Assembly (NCBI GenBank): GCA_004292695.1
Contig: RDXV01000002.1
Location: forward strand, 31,984 to 95,983
Reading direction: 5' to 3'
DNA from: Nostocales cyanobacterium
GTDB lineage: Bacteria; Cyanobacteriota; Cyanobacteriia; Cyanobacteriales; Nostocaceae
DNA length: 64,000 bases
Position 1 is the stretch's first letter. The number at the start of each line of letters is the position of its first letter. Below, piece by piece: positions 44,977-54,838 of this stretch. A program made the position numbers and the translations under genes. The notes under the pieces are model-generated. The model worked only from the letters and a program-made list of their open reading frames with translations. It had not been told where the DNA came from and searched no databases.

Positions 44977-45049
44977 CGCGCCCTGGAGGACTTGAACCCC
45001 CGACATCAGGTTTTGGAGACCTGCGTTCTACCAACTGAACTAAGAGCGC
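44977..45049 (-). tRNA. trnW: tRNA-Trp (anticodon CCA)
   Basis: 73 bases on the minus strand. Acceptor arms GCGCTCT / AGGGCGC pair fully (one G-U), the anticodon stem CAGGT/ACCTG closes the loop CTCCAAA giving CCA, and the T-arm has GGTTCAAGTCC. The CCA tail is not encoded (the genome reads CTG). It lies between rplS and secE, the usual place in cyanobacteria. Confidence 0.96.
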
Positions 45050-45132
45050 ACAAGCTATCCTTGTTTTAGGGATTGTGCTTAACTTTTATCTAGTTTAACA
45101 CAACTTTCTCGAAATTGTAACTTAATTTTTGA

Positions 45133-45161
45133 AAAAAATCAAGTTAGCGGCATCCGCCGCT
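45133..45161 (-). terminator. Putative terminator downstream of rplS
   Basis: Minus strand AGCGGC-GGAT-GCCGCT hairpin (45161-45146) followed by AACTTGATTTTTTTC. The gap of seven bases before the T-run makes it imperfect. It lies between the rplS stop and tRNA-Trp. Confidence 0.55.
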
Positions 45162-45213
45162 CATAGCTTGAAGTTGCTGCTCTGTTTCTAGCACAGTTTC
45201 TAGCACAGTTTTT

Positions 45214-45576
45214 TTACAAGGGGCGGTCAAACCGTTGTTTAATACGGGTAGCTTTACCAGATAGATTCCGTAGGTAGTACAGTTTAGCGCGTCTGACTTT
45301 ACCGCGACGTACTACTTTGATGTTATCAATACGGGGAGAATGTAGCAAAAATACCCGCTCTACACCCACGCCTTGGAAAACTCTACGGACGGTGATGGTT
45401 TCGTTGATGCCACCATTGCGTTTACCAATTACTACGCCCTCATAGGGTTGGACGCGGTATTTGTTGCCTTCTTTGATCTTTACCCCTACTCTCACTGTGT
45501 CACCTACGTAAATCTGGGGTAGGTCAGACTTTAAATGTTCCGCTTCAATAGAGCGAATTATCTCTTGCACGTTCAT
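45214..45576 (-). CDS. rplS: 50S ribosomal protein L19
   Basis: 120 residues from the ATG at 45576 ([20 protein letters not shown]); the frame extends 13 codons upstream but family members start here. Core: [57 protein letters not shown] and [24 protein letters not shown]19 lies at the 30S-50S interface. Two direct copies of TTTCTAGCACAG sit just after the stop. Confidence 0.97.
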   Translation of the reverse strand: MNVQEIIRSIEAEHLKSDLPQIYVGDTVRVGVKIKEGNKYRVQPYEGVVIGKRNGGINETITVRRVFQGVGVERVFLLHSPRIDNIKVVRRGKVRRAKLYYLRNLSGKATRIKQRFDRPL

Positions 45577-45615
45577 AGTTTCACAATTTTTTGGAAAAAA
45601 ACCCACAATCAACAA

Positions 45616-46380
45616 TCATAAATCCTTAACCGTCAAAGAGTCTATAAGATTTGAAATTTTTTCTACCCTCAGAAATTATATCAGTGTTAAACCATAAATT
45701 TGATGTATCAAATAGTATCAAATATATTTATATCGCTACTTATTCAGGATATAACGAAAGCAAAAACAGAATAATCTGAATAGTTGGCTTTTCATTAGTT
45801 GGCTATAGTCATTTAGTATTCCTTCGTTGTGAATTTAGTAGTATTTAATATTAATTTGTTTTGTTTTTAAACTTAAATAAGCTACTTGTTTATGATTCGG
45901 TTTATTCATGATTGTGACATTTTATAGCAATTCAAACGTAAATGAGGTACAAATTTACGTCAAAAAACCTGACACCAAAAGGATTTTCAAGCTGATAGCT
46001 GAACGCTGATAGCTGAAAGCTGCTGTAACTGTTAAATCCCAACATAGTTAATACTTTTAGTTGATTGGCATTGATCAACAAAGGAAATTAAAGGAAAGTA
46101 AAATTTATTCCTGTAGAAATATAATAAACATCCTCATATTGTATATTCTTGAGCGGAAATATAACTGTTGAGAATCTAAAAAGGATGAATGAATAAAATG
46201 GAATGAAATCAGCGAATAAACTCGAATGTATATTAAGTAACTGATAAACTGGAGATTCTTCATGATTAATACAGAAGAAATACTTCACAAAATATCGTTT
46301 ATCAACCTTCTAGATATACTAAATGCTTGAATTTTCTTTCCATTGAAAAACAAATTGTAAAAAATATTTTTTACCAAAAG
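45616..46380. other. Long AT-rich intergenic region, no gene seen
   Basis: 765 bp between divergent rplS and the glycosyltransferase. It must hold the rplS promoter and the glycosyltransferase promoter. A short repeat GCTGATAGCTGAA occurs near 45990-46020. Small ORFs here have no protein-like composition. Confidence 0.6.
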
Positions 46381-47439
46381 ATGCGAATTATACACATATT
46401 AAATCATGTTCAGGAAATAGGTAATGGTATTGTGAATGTAGCCATTGACCTAGCTTGTTTACAGTCAAAGTCTGGCTATGATGTAGCAGTAATCTCATCT
46501 GGTGGTGAATATGAAAAGTTACTGAATAATTTTGGTGTTAAACACTATCAATTAAATCAAGCACGTCAGCCTATTAATATTATTAAAGCGGCTATAAATT
46601 ATCAAAAAATTATCCAGGAATTTCAACCAGATATTGTTCATGCCCACATGATGACCGGCATTGTTTTAGCATATACTTTAAAAGGCAAGAACAAATATCA
46701 GATCATTTCTACAGTACATAATGAATTCCAACGTGCAAGTTTACTAATGGGTTTAGCAGATAGGGTAATTGCAGTGAGTGAAGCTGTTAAACATTCAATG
46801 ATTAAACGGGGGATACCACAGCAAAAATTACGTGTTGTGAGAAATGGAACTTTAGGAAGTCCTCGCACAAAAAACATTAATTCTTATCTACCTGTAAAAT
46901 TAGAACATCCAGCAATTATTACTGTGGCAGGAATGTATAAAAGAAAGGGAATTGCTGAGTTAATTAGTGCATTTGCAAACATCGCTGAAGAATTTCCCTC
47001 AGCACATCTTTATTTAGTGGGTAATGGACCAGATCGGGAACTATTTACACAACAAGCAAAATCAACCAATGTATTTGATAGAATTCACTTTGAAGGGTTT
47101 CAACCAGAACCACAAAAATATTTGTTAGGTTGTGATATTTTTGTCCTTGCTTCCCATCGTGATCCTTGTCCTTTGGTAATTTCGGAAGCAAGAGAAGCGG
47201 GGGTTGCTATTATTGCAACTCAAGTAGATGGTATTCCAGAAGCATTAGATAATGGAGAAGCTGGGGTTTTAGTTCCTAGTCAAAATAGTCAAGCATTAGC
47301 TCAAGCAATGAGAGAGTTATTAAATAATTCAAATATTTTACAACAATGGAAAAATCGCGCTCAGGAAAATTTAGAAGAGTTCAATGTTGCTCGTGTAAAT
47401 CAGGAAACTTTATCCATTTATCATGAGTTAAGAAGTTGA
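46381..47439 (+). CDS. GT4-family glycosyltransferase
   Basis: 352 residues from the ATG at 46381; an in-frame TTG at 46327 adds 18 unconserved residues. GT-B fold: N-terminal MRIIHILNHVQEIGNGIVNVAIDLA, linker ADRVIAVSEAVKHSMIKRGIP, C-terminal nucleotide-sugar half with ITVAGMYKRKGIAELISAFA, YLVGNGPDRELF and the E-x7-E motif in PLVISEAREAGVAIIATQVDGIPEAL. Probably builds exopolysaccharide or lipopolysaccharide. It is alone, not in a polysaccharide cluster. Its TGA stop is the first triplet of a TGATAGG/TGACAGT repeat. Confidence 0.9.
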   Translation: MRIIHILNHVQEIGNGIVNVAIDLACLQSKSGYDVAVISSGGEYEKLLNNFGVKHYQLNQARQPINIIKAAINYQKIIQEFQPDIVHAHMMTGIVLAYTLKGKNKYQIISTVHNEFQRASLLMGLADRVIAVSEAVKHSMIKRGIPQQKLRVVRNGTLGSPRTKNINSYLPVKLEHPAIITVAGMYKRKGIAELISAFANIAEEFPSAHLYLVGNGPDRELFTQQAKSTNVFDRIHFEGFQPEPQKYLLGCDIFVLASHRDPCPLVISEAREAGVAIIATQVDGIPEALDNGEAGVLVPSQNSQALAQAMRELLNNSNILQQWKNRAQENLEEFNVARVNQETLSIYHELRS

Positions 47440-47590
47440 TAGGTGATAGGTGATAGGTGACAGGTGACAGTTGACAGTTGACAGTTGACAGTTGACAGTT
47501 GACAGTTGACAGTTGACAGTTGACAGTTGACAGTTGACAGTAAAGAGTTTATCTATTCCCTGTTCCCTGTTCCCTGTTCCCTGTTCCCTT
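47437..47590. repeat. STRR array (TGATAGG, TGACAGT, CCCTGTT units)
   Basis: About 14 TGACAGT/TGATAGG units followed by four CCCTGTT units fill the gap between the convergent glycosyltransferase and RND genes; the array begins with the stop codon of the former. Confidence 0.92.
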
Positions 47591-47601
47591 CCTAAACTGA
47601 A

Positions 47602-50600
47602 TTATGCTTTTGTAAAATGTTTTCTCAAAATGCGTAATTTAATAGCTACAGGTTTTGCCCATCTTCCACCGATGACATCATGGAGGAGAGTATAAAAACA
47701 GGGAATAATAAACAGAGTTAATAGTGTTGCTAAAGACAATCCAGAAAACACAACGACACCCAAAGGTTGTAAAAGTTCTGCACCTTCACCAATGCCTAAA
47801 GCTAAGGGAAACATCCCTAAAACTGTTGTAATTGTGGTCATTAAAATTGGACGTAATCTTTGGGGTGCTGCCTTTAAAATTGCGGTACGACGATCAATTT
47901 TTTCCCGTTCCCGAATTTGATTAGCCAATTCCACCATAATAATGGCGTTATTAACTACAATACCTACTAATAAAACCGCACCAACAATCACTGTTGCACC
48001 AATAGCAGTTTCAGTTATATAAAGTCCAAAAATCCCCCCAGCTAAAGCTAAAGGAATAGTAAACAGAATTACCAAAGGATCAACCAGAGAATTGTACTGG
48101 ACAGCCATTACCACAAATACTAAAAATATTGCTAAACCGCCTAATACTTGTAGAGATTTTTGAATTTGCAGATTAGATTCTGTGGCACTACTGGGTAAGA
48201 GACTGACACCTTCAGGAAATTCAACATCTTTCAGAACTTGGTCAACTTCCGCTAAAGCTTGACTCAGACTTGCGTCTTCTGCCAAACTACCAGCAATTAA
48301 AAACACTTGACGTTGGTTAATCCGTTGAATTTCTCCGGGTGCTTTACCTTCAGCAATTGTGGCGACATCACTCAAGCGAATTTGTTGATTATTCTCTGTA
48401 AATAAAGGTAATCTTTGCAGTTGAGAAATTTTTTGCACAGAAGCGTCATTTAACTCAACTCTGACATCTACCAAACGGTTATTTCTTTGAATTTGGGTGG
48501 GGACACTTCCTGTAATTGCTGTTTGAATTGTATCACCAATTTCTTTGGTATTTAAGCCCAAACTGGCTACTCGTTCCCAGTCAGGTAAAATGCGGATTTC
48601 TGGTTGACGTGGATCACCATCAGGACGAAATCTGACAGAAGTAACTTTTTCATCTAAAGTTGCTAATAATTGCCTTCCAGTTTGTTCTAAAGTGTTAGTA
48701 TCATTACCCTGTAACATGATATCTACATCAGCACCACGAACGGGGGAGTTATTCAGAATTAAACCGCGCACTCTTCCAGGACTTAGACGCAGCCGAATAT
48801 CCACTAGGTTGAGGCGATTAAATTCTTGGGTGACACGCTCAATAAAAGCTTCTATGTCTGTGTTTGGTTTGAGGGTAATGGTGCTAGAACTCCGCAGGGG
48901 GTTGGCGGTGCTGTTACTACCAAAGAGAAAGCCACCTACGGTAGAAAAAACATATTCTGTTTCTGGTTGTTTGATGAGAATGTCATCTACAACCTGCATC
49001 ACTTTTTGGTTAGTTTCTAATGGTGTACCAGGGGGAAATTGAGCAAATAAACTCGCTTGTCCGGTGTTAATTTGGGGAAGGATTTCTTGGGGAATTTGGG
49101 GTGCCATCCAATAACTACCACCTCCAAAAATGCCAATAATCATAATTATGGTTAATAATCGCCAACGTAATATTCCTGCTAGGAAGTTACCATATAATCT
49201 GGTAGTTGCATGAAATCGGCGATCAAATTCTCGAAAGAACCAGAAATTATTTAAAGAACTGGAAAAAGGTAAAGCTAATAGCCGAGATGTCATCATAGGA
49301 ACTATGGTGACAGCAATTAAAATGGAAGCTGCTACTGCAAAACTAACGGTGAGAATTAATTCGTTAAATATTAAGGAAATAAAACCGCCAATAAATAAAA
49401 ATGGTAATACTGCTACTAAGTTGGTACTGGTAGAAGCAAGTAAGGCTGATTCAACTTCCTGACTGCTTTGTGATGCTTGTTCAATAATTAATTCTGTGGA
49501 TAATTTTGATGTGGCATTTTGTAATTTTCTCTGATTGATTCCCTCGGCAATGTTTTCTAACATGACGATGGAATTATCAACTACTATTCCCACGCCTAAA
49601 GCTAAACCACCTAAACTAAAAATGTTGAGGGATAAGCCAAAGAATCCCATGAGAATAATTGCTGTTAAGGATGCTAAGGGTATGGATACAACAATAATTA
49701 AAGTTTGTCGAATTGAACCAAGAAACAGTAATACTGCTATGGCGGCTAGTCCTGAACCAATTAACCCTGAAGATGTAACATTTGCTAGGGAGTTACGAAT
49801 GAAGATTGATTCATCTAGGGTAGGGGTGAGGCTGGCTTCGGCAGGAATTACACCTGCGGCTTGTAGTTCTTTTAATCTTTGTTTGACAGCATCTACAACA
49901 TTGACTGTGTTGGCATCTGGCTGTTTTTGTACACTAATTTTTACTGCTTCTTGACCATTTAGTAAAACAAATATTCTTTGTTTTTCAGAACCGTCAATAA
50001 CTTCTGCAAAGTCTCGTAAATAAACCCGATTTTTGATTTCAGAGTTAGGTGTGGATACTTCAAAGGAGAGATCGTTGATTTCTTTGGCATTTGTGAATTT
50101 ACCAACGGTACGGGTTAAGGGTTCAGAGTTTGGACCTAATAGTCTACCTCCAGAGATGTCTTGATTGCGGTTTTGTAGTTCGTTTAAGACATCGGTTAAA
50201 CCTACTCCCAAGGCTTGAAGGCGATCTAAATCTATGTTAACTCTAACTTCTTCTTGTACTCCTCCTGATACGTCTACTACGGCAACTCCAGGGACTACGT
50301 TTAATTCACGGGCTAATTCTTCTTCGGCAAAAACTCTTAAATCAACATCTTTTAATTTTGGGGAGGTGAGGGCAAATTCATAAACTGGTAATTGGGAAGG
50401 ATCTATTTTGAATAACCGCGGTTCTTCGATGGTGTCTGGTAATCTGTTTCTGGATCGGTTTAAGGTGGCTGTGGCATCGTTTAATGCCTGATCAATGTCT
50501 CCTCCTGGTTGAAAGTAGAGGTCTAAACTAATTTGTCCTTCACGGGTTTGGGAAAAGACTTGAATTACTCCTTCGGTGGCGGAAAATGCTTCTTCTAATT

Positions 50601-50817
50601 GTTTGGTGATTTCATCTACTGCTACTTCTGGAGAAATTCCCGGTGCTTCTATTCTTAAACCTATGCGCGGATAGGTAATTGATGGTAATAAGTCTACTGG
50701 TAAACGAATGACAAAAAATACTCCAATGACTATTACTGCTATTGTCAACATTAATGTACCAATATGTTGACGGATAGATATTTTGCTGAGGCTAAAGCCT
50801 TGATTTGTTGTTTGCAT
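47602..50817 (-). CDS. RND-family multidrug efflux permease (AcrB/HAE1-like)
   Basis: 1071 residues, normal length. N-terminal ISIRQHIGTLMLTIAVIVIGVFFVIRLPVDLLPSITYPRIGLRIEAPG, twelve hydrophobic segments in two blocks, two large periplasmic loops, and the TM4 motif LGGLALGVGIVVDNSIVMLENI with one of the usual proton-relay acids. The second half repeats AVLLVGIVVNNAIIMVELANQIRE. It pumps hydrophobic compounds by proton exchange with an adaptor and TolC. The adaptor gene is 53 bp upstream on the same strand. Confidence 0.94.
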   Translation of the reverse strand: MQTTNQGFSLSKISIRQHIGTLMLTIAVIVIGVFFVIRLPVDLLPSITYPRIGLRIEAPGISPEVAVDEITKQLEEAFSATEGVIQVFSQTREGQISLDLYFQPGGDIDQALNDATATLNRSRNRLPDTIEEPRLFKIDPSQLPVYEFALTSPKLKDVDLRVFAEEELARELNVVPGVAVVDVSGGVQEEVRVNIDLDRLQALGVGLTDVLNELQNRNQDISGGRLLGPNSEPLTRTVGKFTNAKEINDLSFEVSTPNSEIKNRVYLRDFAEVIDGSEKQRIFVLLNGQEAVKISVQKQPDANTVNVVDAVKQRLKELQAAGVIPAEASLTPTLDESIFIRNSLANVTSSGLIGSGLAAIAVLLFLGSIRQTLIIVVSIPLASLTAIILMGFFGLSLNIFSLGGLALGVGIVVDNSIVMLENIAEGINQRKLQNATSKLSTELIIEQASQSSQEVESALLASTSTNLVAVLPFLFIGGFISLIFNELILTVSFAVAASILIAVTIVPMMTSRLLALPFSSSLNNFWFFREFDRRFHATTRLYGNFLAGILRWRLLTIIMIIGIFGGGSYWMAPQIPQEILPQINTGQASLFAQFPPGTPLETNQKVMQVVDDILIKQPETEYVFSTVGGFLFGSNSTANPLRSSSTITLKPNTDIEAFIERVTQEFNRLNLVDIRLRLSPGRVRGLILNNSPVRGADVDIMLQGNDTNTLEQTGRQLLATLDEKVTSVRFRPDGDPRQPEIRILPDWERVASLGLNTKEIGDTIQTAITGSVPTQIQRNNRLVDVRVELNDASVQKISQLQRLPLFTENNQQIRLSDVATIAEGKAPGEIQRINQRQVFLIAGSLAEDASLSQALAEVDQVLKDVEFPEGVSLLPSSATESNLQIQKSLQVLGGLAIFLVFVVMAVQYNSLVDPLVILFTIPLALAGGIFGLYITETAIGATVIVGAVLLVGIVVNNAIIMVELANQIREREKIDRRTAILKAAPQRLRPILMTTITTVLGMFPLALGIGEGAELLQPLGVVVFSGLSLATLLTLFIIPCFYTLLHDVIGGRWAKPVAIKLRILRKHFTKA

Positions 50818-50870
50818 TTTTATTTATTCAAAGTTATTAAATTAATAAATCTGTCAAAGGTAATCTGTTT

Positions 50871-52235
50871 TTAGTTAATGTTATTTTTTGATTCTGACAT
50901 AATTGATAATTTGACTGTTTCACCATTTTTTAATGGTTTACTACTACGCAATACATAACGTTCTCCTGGTTGCAATCCAGAGAGAATTTCTACTTGATCA
51001 TCTGCTTTTTTTCCTAATGTGACTGGGCGTTCTTGAACTGTGGTTTTACCATCTTGTTCTTTAACTATAAAAATTTTACTGCTTTGCATTTGGTCTGATT
51101 TTTCTGAGTTTTCTTTACTGTTAATTGCTGTTTCTGCTATGACTACACGGGGTGCGGTTTGAGTAACAAAGTTAACTCTTGCTAGAAGTCCACTGGCAAT
51201 TTTGCCCCCACTGTTGGGAATTACTACTTCTACTGGTATTAATCGCGCTCTGGGATCTGCTGTGGGGGAAATGCGCGCTACTCTTCCCATGATGGTTTGA
51301 TCTGGAAAGGCATCTAAACGGACTTGTACTGATTGTCCAACTTGAATTTTACTTAGTTCTAGTTCTGATACTTGGACTATGACTTTAATTCTGCTCAAGT
51401 CGGCTATTTTGATGACTTCGCTTCCCGGTTGTAAGAGGTTTCCTGGTTCTGTGACTTTTTCTGCTACTACTCCGGTGATGGGGGAGATGATCCGAGAATA
51501 GGAAAGGCGTTCTTTTGCGGCTTTGACTAGGGCTTTTTGGGCAAATACTCGCCCCTGGGCAGCTTCTACTGCTTGTTGTTCAGTTTTAACTTGTTCAATG
51601 GCTGCATTTAAGGCTTTTTGACTGGTTAATGCTGTGGTTTTGGCTTGTTGGGCGGTTTGTTCTGATATTGCTCCCTCTTTTAAGAGTTTTTGCTGTCTCT
51701 GGGAGTCTGATTGTGCTTGTAGTAATTCTAATCTGGCTTTTTCTACTTCTGCTTGAGCGTTACTAACCTGGGTCTTGGCTCTGACTACCTCTGATTTACT
51801 GGTGGCTAGCTCTGCTTCTGCTTGTTGCAATGAGGTGTTTAGTAATACGTTGTCTATTTGACTGATGACTTGTCCTCTGTTTACTGTATCGCCTATGTCT
51901 AGGTTTAGTGCTATGAGTCTTCCTTCTGCTTGCGATCGCACGGAAACTGTCCGGTAGGGTGTGGTGTTACCTATGTAATCTACTTGTTTTGTTAAGGATT
52001 GAGTACGGGCGATCGCCACATCTACAGCAGTTGTACTATTACCTCCTTGTCTCCCCCTTGTCTGACGAGATTGAGCTTCTGCGGCCTCTTTAGGTAATGA
52101 ACCACAACTTGCTGTGAATATTGCCATGATCAGCATCATCAACATCAATAATTCATGACTATTGCTCACTGGTTTGACAACTTTGGGGGTTGATTTTTTC
52201 ACCAGTTTTTGTATTTTTATCTGCTCAAAAACCAT
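50871..52235 (-). CDS. RND efflux periplasmic adaptor lipoprotein
   Basis: 454 residues. A hydrophobic segment ending in lipobox-like TASC (LMLMMLIMAIFTASCGS) suggests lipid anchoring at the cysteine. Then the lipoyl half (TVSVRSQAEGRLIALNLDIGDTV), a long A/Q/K-rich coiled-coil hairpin (about 130-235), second lipoyl half (RIISPITGVVAEKVTEPGNLL), beta-barrel and C-terminal membrane-proximal domain (VTLGKKADDQVEILSGLQPGERYVLR). It links the downstream permease to an outer membrane channel. Confidence 0.92.
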   Translation of the reverse strand: MVFEQIKIQKLVKKSTPKVVKPVSNSHELLMLMMLIMAIFTASCGSLPKEAAEAQSRQTRGRQGGNSTTAVDVAIARTQSLTKQVDYIGNTTPYRTVSVRSQAEGRLIALNLDIGDTVNRGQVISQIDNVLLNTSLQQAEAELATSKSEVVRAKTQVSNAQAEVEKARLELLQAQSDSQRQQKLLKEGAISEQTAQQAKTTALTSQKALNAAIEQVKTEQQAVEAAQGRVFAQKALVKAAKERLSYSRIISPITGVVAEKVTEPGNLLQPGSEVIKIADLSRIKVIVQVSELELSKIQVGQSVQVRLDAFPDQTIMGRVARISPTADPRARLIPVEVVIPNSGGKIASGLLARVNFVTQTAPRVVIAETAINSKENSEKSDQMQSSKIFIVKEQDGKTTVQERPVTLGKKADDQVEILSGLQPGERYVLRSSKPLKNGETVKLSIMSESKNNIN

Positions 52236-52851
52236 GAATTATCCTCCAATTTGTTAGTATTTGCACTAAAACAGTATTTAATTAGCAATTGATATTAACT
52301 AAATCCAAATAACCGAAAATCTTCCTGAAAATTCAGCTATTGGCGTATTCCACATTACTTTTTATTCTCAAAAAAACTGACAGAATTTCTACCAGGTGTT
52401 GCCGATGTGGATGTACTTAGATGTACTTAATTTTTGGCAGTTTTAAAAATTATAAAGTTAGTATAAAGATTTTGCCACTAACAGGTAATAGGTAAATAGT
52501 CATGTTTTATGGTATTCACCTCTAATGCACTTGCAAAAATGCAAAAATAGTTACTCTTTAAGTATTTTTAGAGTTATTCAGTAATAATGCAATTCTACAC
52601 TTTAATGTGTAGTATATTCTTAAATAAACTCGCTTATTTATAAAAATGTTGCTAATAATTGGTTTACTTCTCTCTTTTCAAAGAAAATGAGTGAATTCAG
52701 ACTAGATTTTTAAGATTTTTGTGTATATATTAAGAATATTAAATATATCTTGCCTTTGGAACTGAAATCAAGTAAATGAACGACGTAGTGCAATACTACA
52801 AAAAGTACAACCACAGGAAAGCAAGATATTCATAGTCAGGTGAGGTAACAA
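52236..52851. other. Long AT-rich intergenic region, no gene seen
   Basis: 616 bp between the divergent efflux operon and the lyase gene. It should hold both promoters. No repeat array, hairpin or protein-like ORF was recognised. Confidence 0.6.
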
Positions 52852-53388
52852 GTGACATCACTGCTTAAAATTGTCCAAACCGCTGATGAACAGCAAATTA
52901 CCGAGTTTTTCCAAGCATCCGTAGGGCAATGGCATTCTGAAAGGCGCTACTACAGTTTGCCCCAAGGAGAAACAAAGGAAATGGTAAGTATAATCACTGT
53001 CCAGTTTTTGCCACCAGGGGATGATGAATTACGCAAACTGGCAAATTTACATGATTTAACTGATTTAGATATTTTGATATGCGGTGCTAAGGTGAGTTGG
53101 CAAAGCACTGATATCAACAAAAACCAGCAAGAATCAGTGGGTGTTACAGTATTTGGTGTTCAAAACAATACCTTGTATCGTGATCGCGGTTTTGCCACTA
53201 CCAAACCCGTTACTGCTGACTATTACTTTCCTAGACTAAATACCCTGTGTTTAAGAACTGAGTATCACAACTCGGTCTTTGAAGAAGAAATTAAACTTAT
53301 TGGTGAAAAATACCGTACCAGACAAACTATCATATCGCGTGCTGGTGAACAGTTAATGATTGGTCAATATCTAGAAAAACGCATCTAG
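52852..53388 (+). CDS. Phycobiliprotein chromophore lyase, CpcS/CpeS family
   Basis: 178 residues with a GTG start. Sequence pattern of the CpcS/CpeS lipocalin-like lyases: ITEFFQASVGQWHSERRYYSL near the N-terminus, central VGVTVFGVQNNTLYRDRGFATTKPVTADYYFP, and C-terminal LCLRTEYHNSVFEEEIKLIGEKYRTRQTIISRAGEQLMIGQYLEKRI. These enzymes attach phycocyanobilin or phycoerythrobilin to a beta-84-type cysteine. Whether it is CpcS, CpcU or CpeS cannot be decided by eye. It stands alone, followed by transposon-like repeats. Confidence 0.85.
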   Translation: MTSLLKIVQTADEQQITEFFQASVGQWHSERRYYSLPQGETKEMVSIITVQFLPPGDDELRKLANLHDLTDLDILICGAKVSWQSTDINKNQQESVGVTVFGVQNNTLYRDRGFATTKPVTADYYFPRLNTLCLRTEYHNSVFEEEIKLIGEKYRTRQTIISRAGEQLMIGQYLEKRI

Positions 53389-53570
53389 ACCAATAGAGAT
53401 GTTTTAGGTTGGTGATTGCAAATAGAATTGTGTAAAAAAGTCTTGTCGTGATCAGAGATGACAGGTGACGGGCTTTGCCGTGAGCGTCAGCAGAACGGTT
53501 TTAGGTACTGTGAGCCTAAAAAGCTTACACTTTGTTAGTGTTTGCACAATTTCCAAATCAAAAAAACTCC

Positions 53571-53597
53571 TTCACAGATAACTTTTTCACCAACCCC
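53571..53597 (+). mobile_element. Remnant right end of the MITE (copy A)
   Basis: CCTTCACAGATAACTTTT then CACCAACCCC matches the right end of the complete copies with a few changes. The left part is not recognisable. It abuts copy B across the hexamer TACGTA. Confidence 0.5.
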
Positions 53598-53603
53598 TAC
53601 GTA

Positions 53604-53830
53604 GGGCTTGCTGTTCGCGTAGCGTGCCGTCAGGCATATAAAGCCAAAAGCCAGATAAATTCAAGGGTAGAAGGTGAAAAATCAGAAAATAGGTGCAAGA
53701 TATTTATTTGCAGGGGATACTCCCAAAAGCGTGCATTTTGGGTTGAAGAAATCACAAAAATGCGGAATGACGAATAGCTGAAACTATTCCCTATTCCCTA
53801 CCTCCACGAAAAGACTTTCTCAGCAACCCC
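53604..53830 (+). mobile_element. MITE-like element, copy B (diverged interior)
   Basis: 227 bp from GGGCTTGCTG to CTCAGCAACCCC, the same inverted ends as the 212-bp copies. The right 55 bp match copy C closely, but the left and middle differ and include GCGTAGCGTGCCGTCAGGC. Flanking hexamers are TACGTA and TAAGTA (five of six identical). Confidence 0.65.
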
Positions 53831-53836
53831 TAAGTA

Positions 53837-54048
53837 GGGCTTGCTGAATAAACATGAAAAGATTACAGGTAAAGGGTTTGAGCCGTTTTTAAGTAAAAAA
53901 AGTGCAAGCTTTTACGAGGTGAAAACTTAAAAACCTTGCATTTAATTCCTACTCAAAGGAAAAATCACTCCCATCCAACTCTTGAAACTGTTCCCTGTTC
54001 CCTGTTCCCTGTTCCCTGTCTCCACGAAAAGACTTTCTCAGCAACCCC
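53837..54048 (+). mobile_element. MITE, copy C (212 bp, 6-bp target duplication TAAGTA)
   Basis: Ends GGGCTTGCTGAATAA and CTTTCTCAGCAACCCC are imperfect inverted repeats. TAAGTA lies directly before (53831-53836) and after (54049-54054). The interior contains GTGCAAGCTTTTAC and GTTCCCT heptamers and has no ORF that could be a transposase. It is about 90 per cent identical to the reverse complement of 62561-62772, with the same length. Confidence 0.85.
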
Positions 54049-54314
54049 TAAGTATTAAGGTAATAGCTATCAGTTAGCTACTTTACAAACCAACCTGAAT
54101 ACTGATCCTAACGATAGACCAACTATTTGTAGAAATTTGTGAAAATTTTGTAAAGTATTCTCCCAAAAAACTGATTTATATGTCATTATTATGGAGAGAA
54201 TTAATTCGGCGATTAATGTCTTGTTGTTAGTATTGACAGGCTTTTACTTGTGGTATTTACAGACTGCTCTCCGAAATCTAAATCTCTACAAAGCTGTGAT
54301 TTTGGGGACATTTT

Positions 54315-54602
54315 ATGTCAGTTTATGTAGGTAATCTTGCTTACCAAGTTACTCAGGAAGATTTGACTCAGGTATTTGCAGAATATGGTTCTGTAAAACG
54401 TGTACAAATTCCTACTGATCGGGAAACAGGCCGTGTACGCGGTTTTGCTTTTGTAGAAATGAGTTCAGATGAAGAAGAAACAGCAGCTATTGAGGCACTA
54501 GATGGTGCTGAATGGATGGGACGCGGCTTAAAAGTTAACAAAGCCAAGCCTAAAGAATCCCGTAGTGGTGGTGGATATGGTGGTGGACGCGGCCGCTATT
54601 AA
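54315..54602 (+). CDS. rbp: RNA-binding protein with one RRM (Rbp family)
   Basis: 95 residues. RNP2 VYVGNLAYQV and RNP1 RGFAFVEM are intact in a single RRM (residues 2-80), with a short Gly/Arg-rich tail (SGGGYGGGRGRY). Cyanobacterial Rbp proteins of this kind are often cold-induced and bind mRNA. The long leader (from about 54180) and the terminator right after suggest a single-gene transcript. The rpsU gene that sometimes follows rbp is absent here. Confidence 0.93.
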   Translation: MSVYVGNLAYQVTQEDLTQVFAEYGSVKRVQIPTDRETGRVRGFAFVEMSSDEEETAAIEALDGAEWMGRGLKVNKAKPKESRSGGGYGGGRGRY

Positions 54603-54641
54603 ATCTGATGCTCTGATAAACACTTAAACTATAATTAATAA

Positions 54642-54678
54642 AAGTAACCCAACCGAAAGCGGAATGGGTTACTTTTTT
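54642..54678 (+). terminator. Rho-independent terminator of rbp
   Basis: AAGTAACCCA pairs with TGGGTTACTT around the loop ACCGAAAGCGGAA, followed by TTTTTT. A perfect ten-base stem, 40 bp after the rbp stop. Confidence 0.92.
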
Positions 54679-54838
54679 ATTAGTTATCAGTTATCAGTCA
54701 TCCCTATTATATCATAATTAATTTAATTGTCCAATTTAATTATTTAAGTTTAAAACATCTTCCTCAAAAGTGAAAAGTCCAACTATTTCTGAGGGGCAGG
54801 CAATATGCCTACACCACAGGAATAGACACAAGCATAAG

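Noticed and set aside
46088..46288. 66-aa minus-strand ORF upstream of the glycosyltransferase
   Set aside because: Composition is that of translated AT-rich sequence; no start signal and no conserved pattern.
53532..53777. 81-aa ORF in the MITE region
   Set aside because: It runs across element ends and heptamer repeats, has no protein-like pattern and no ribosome-binding site.
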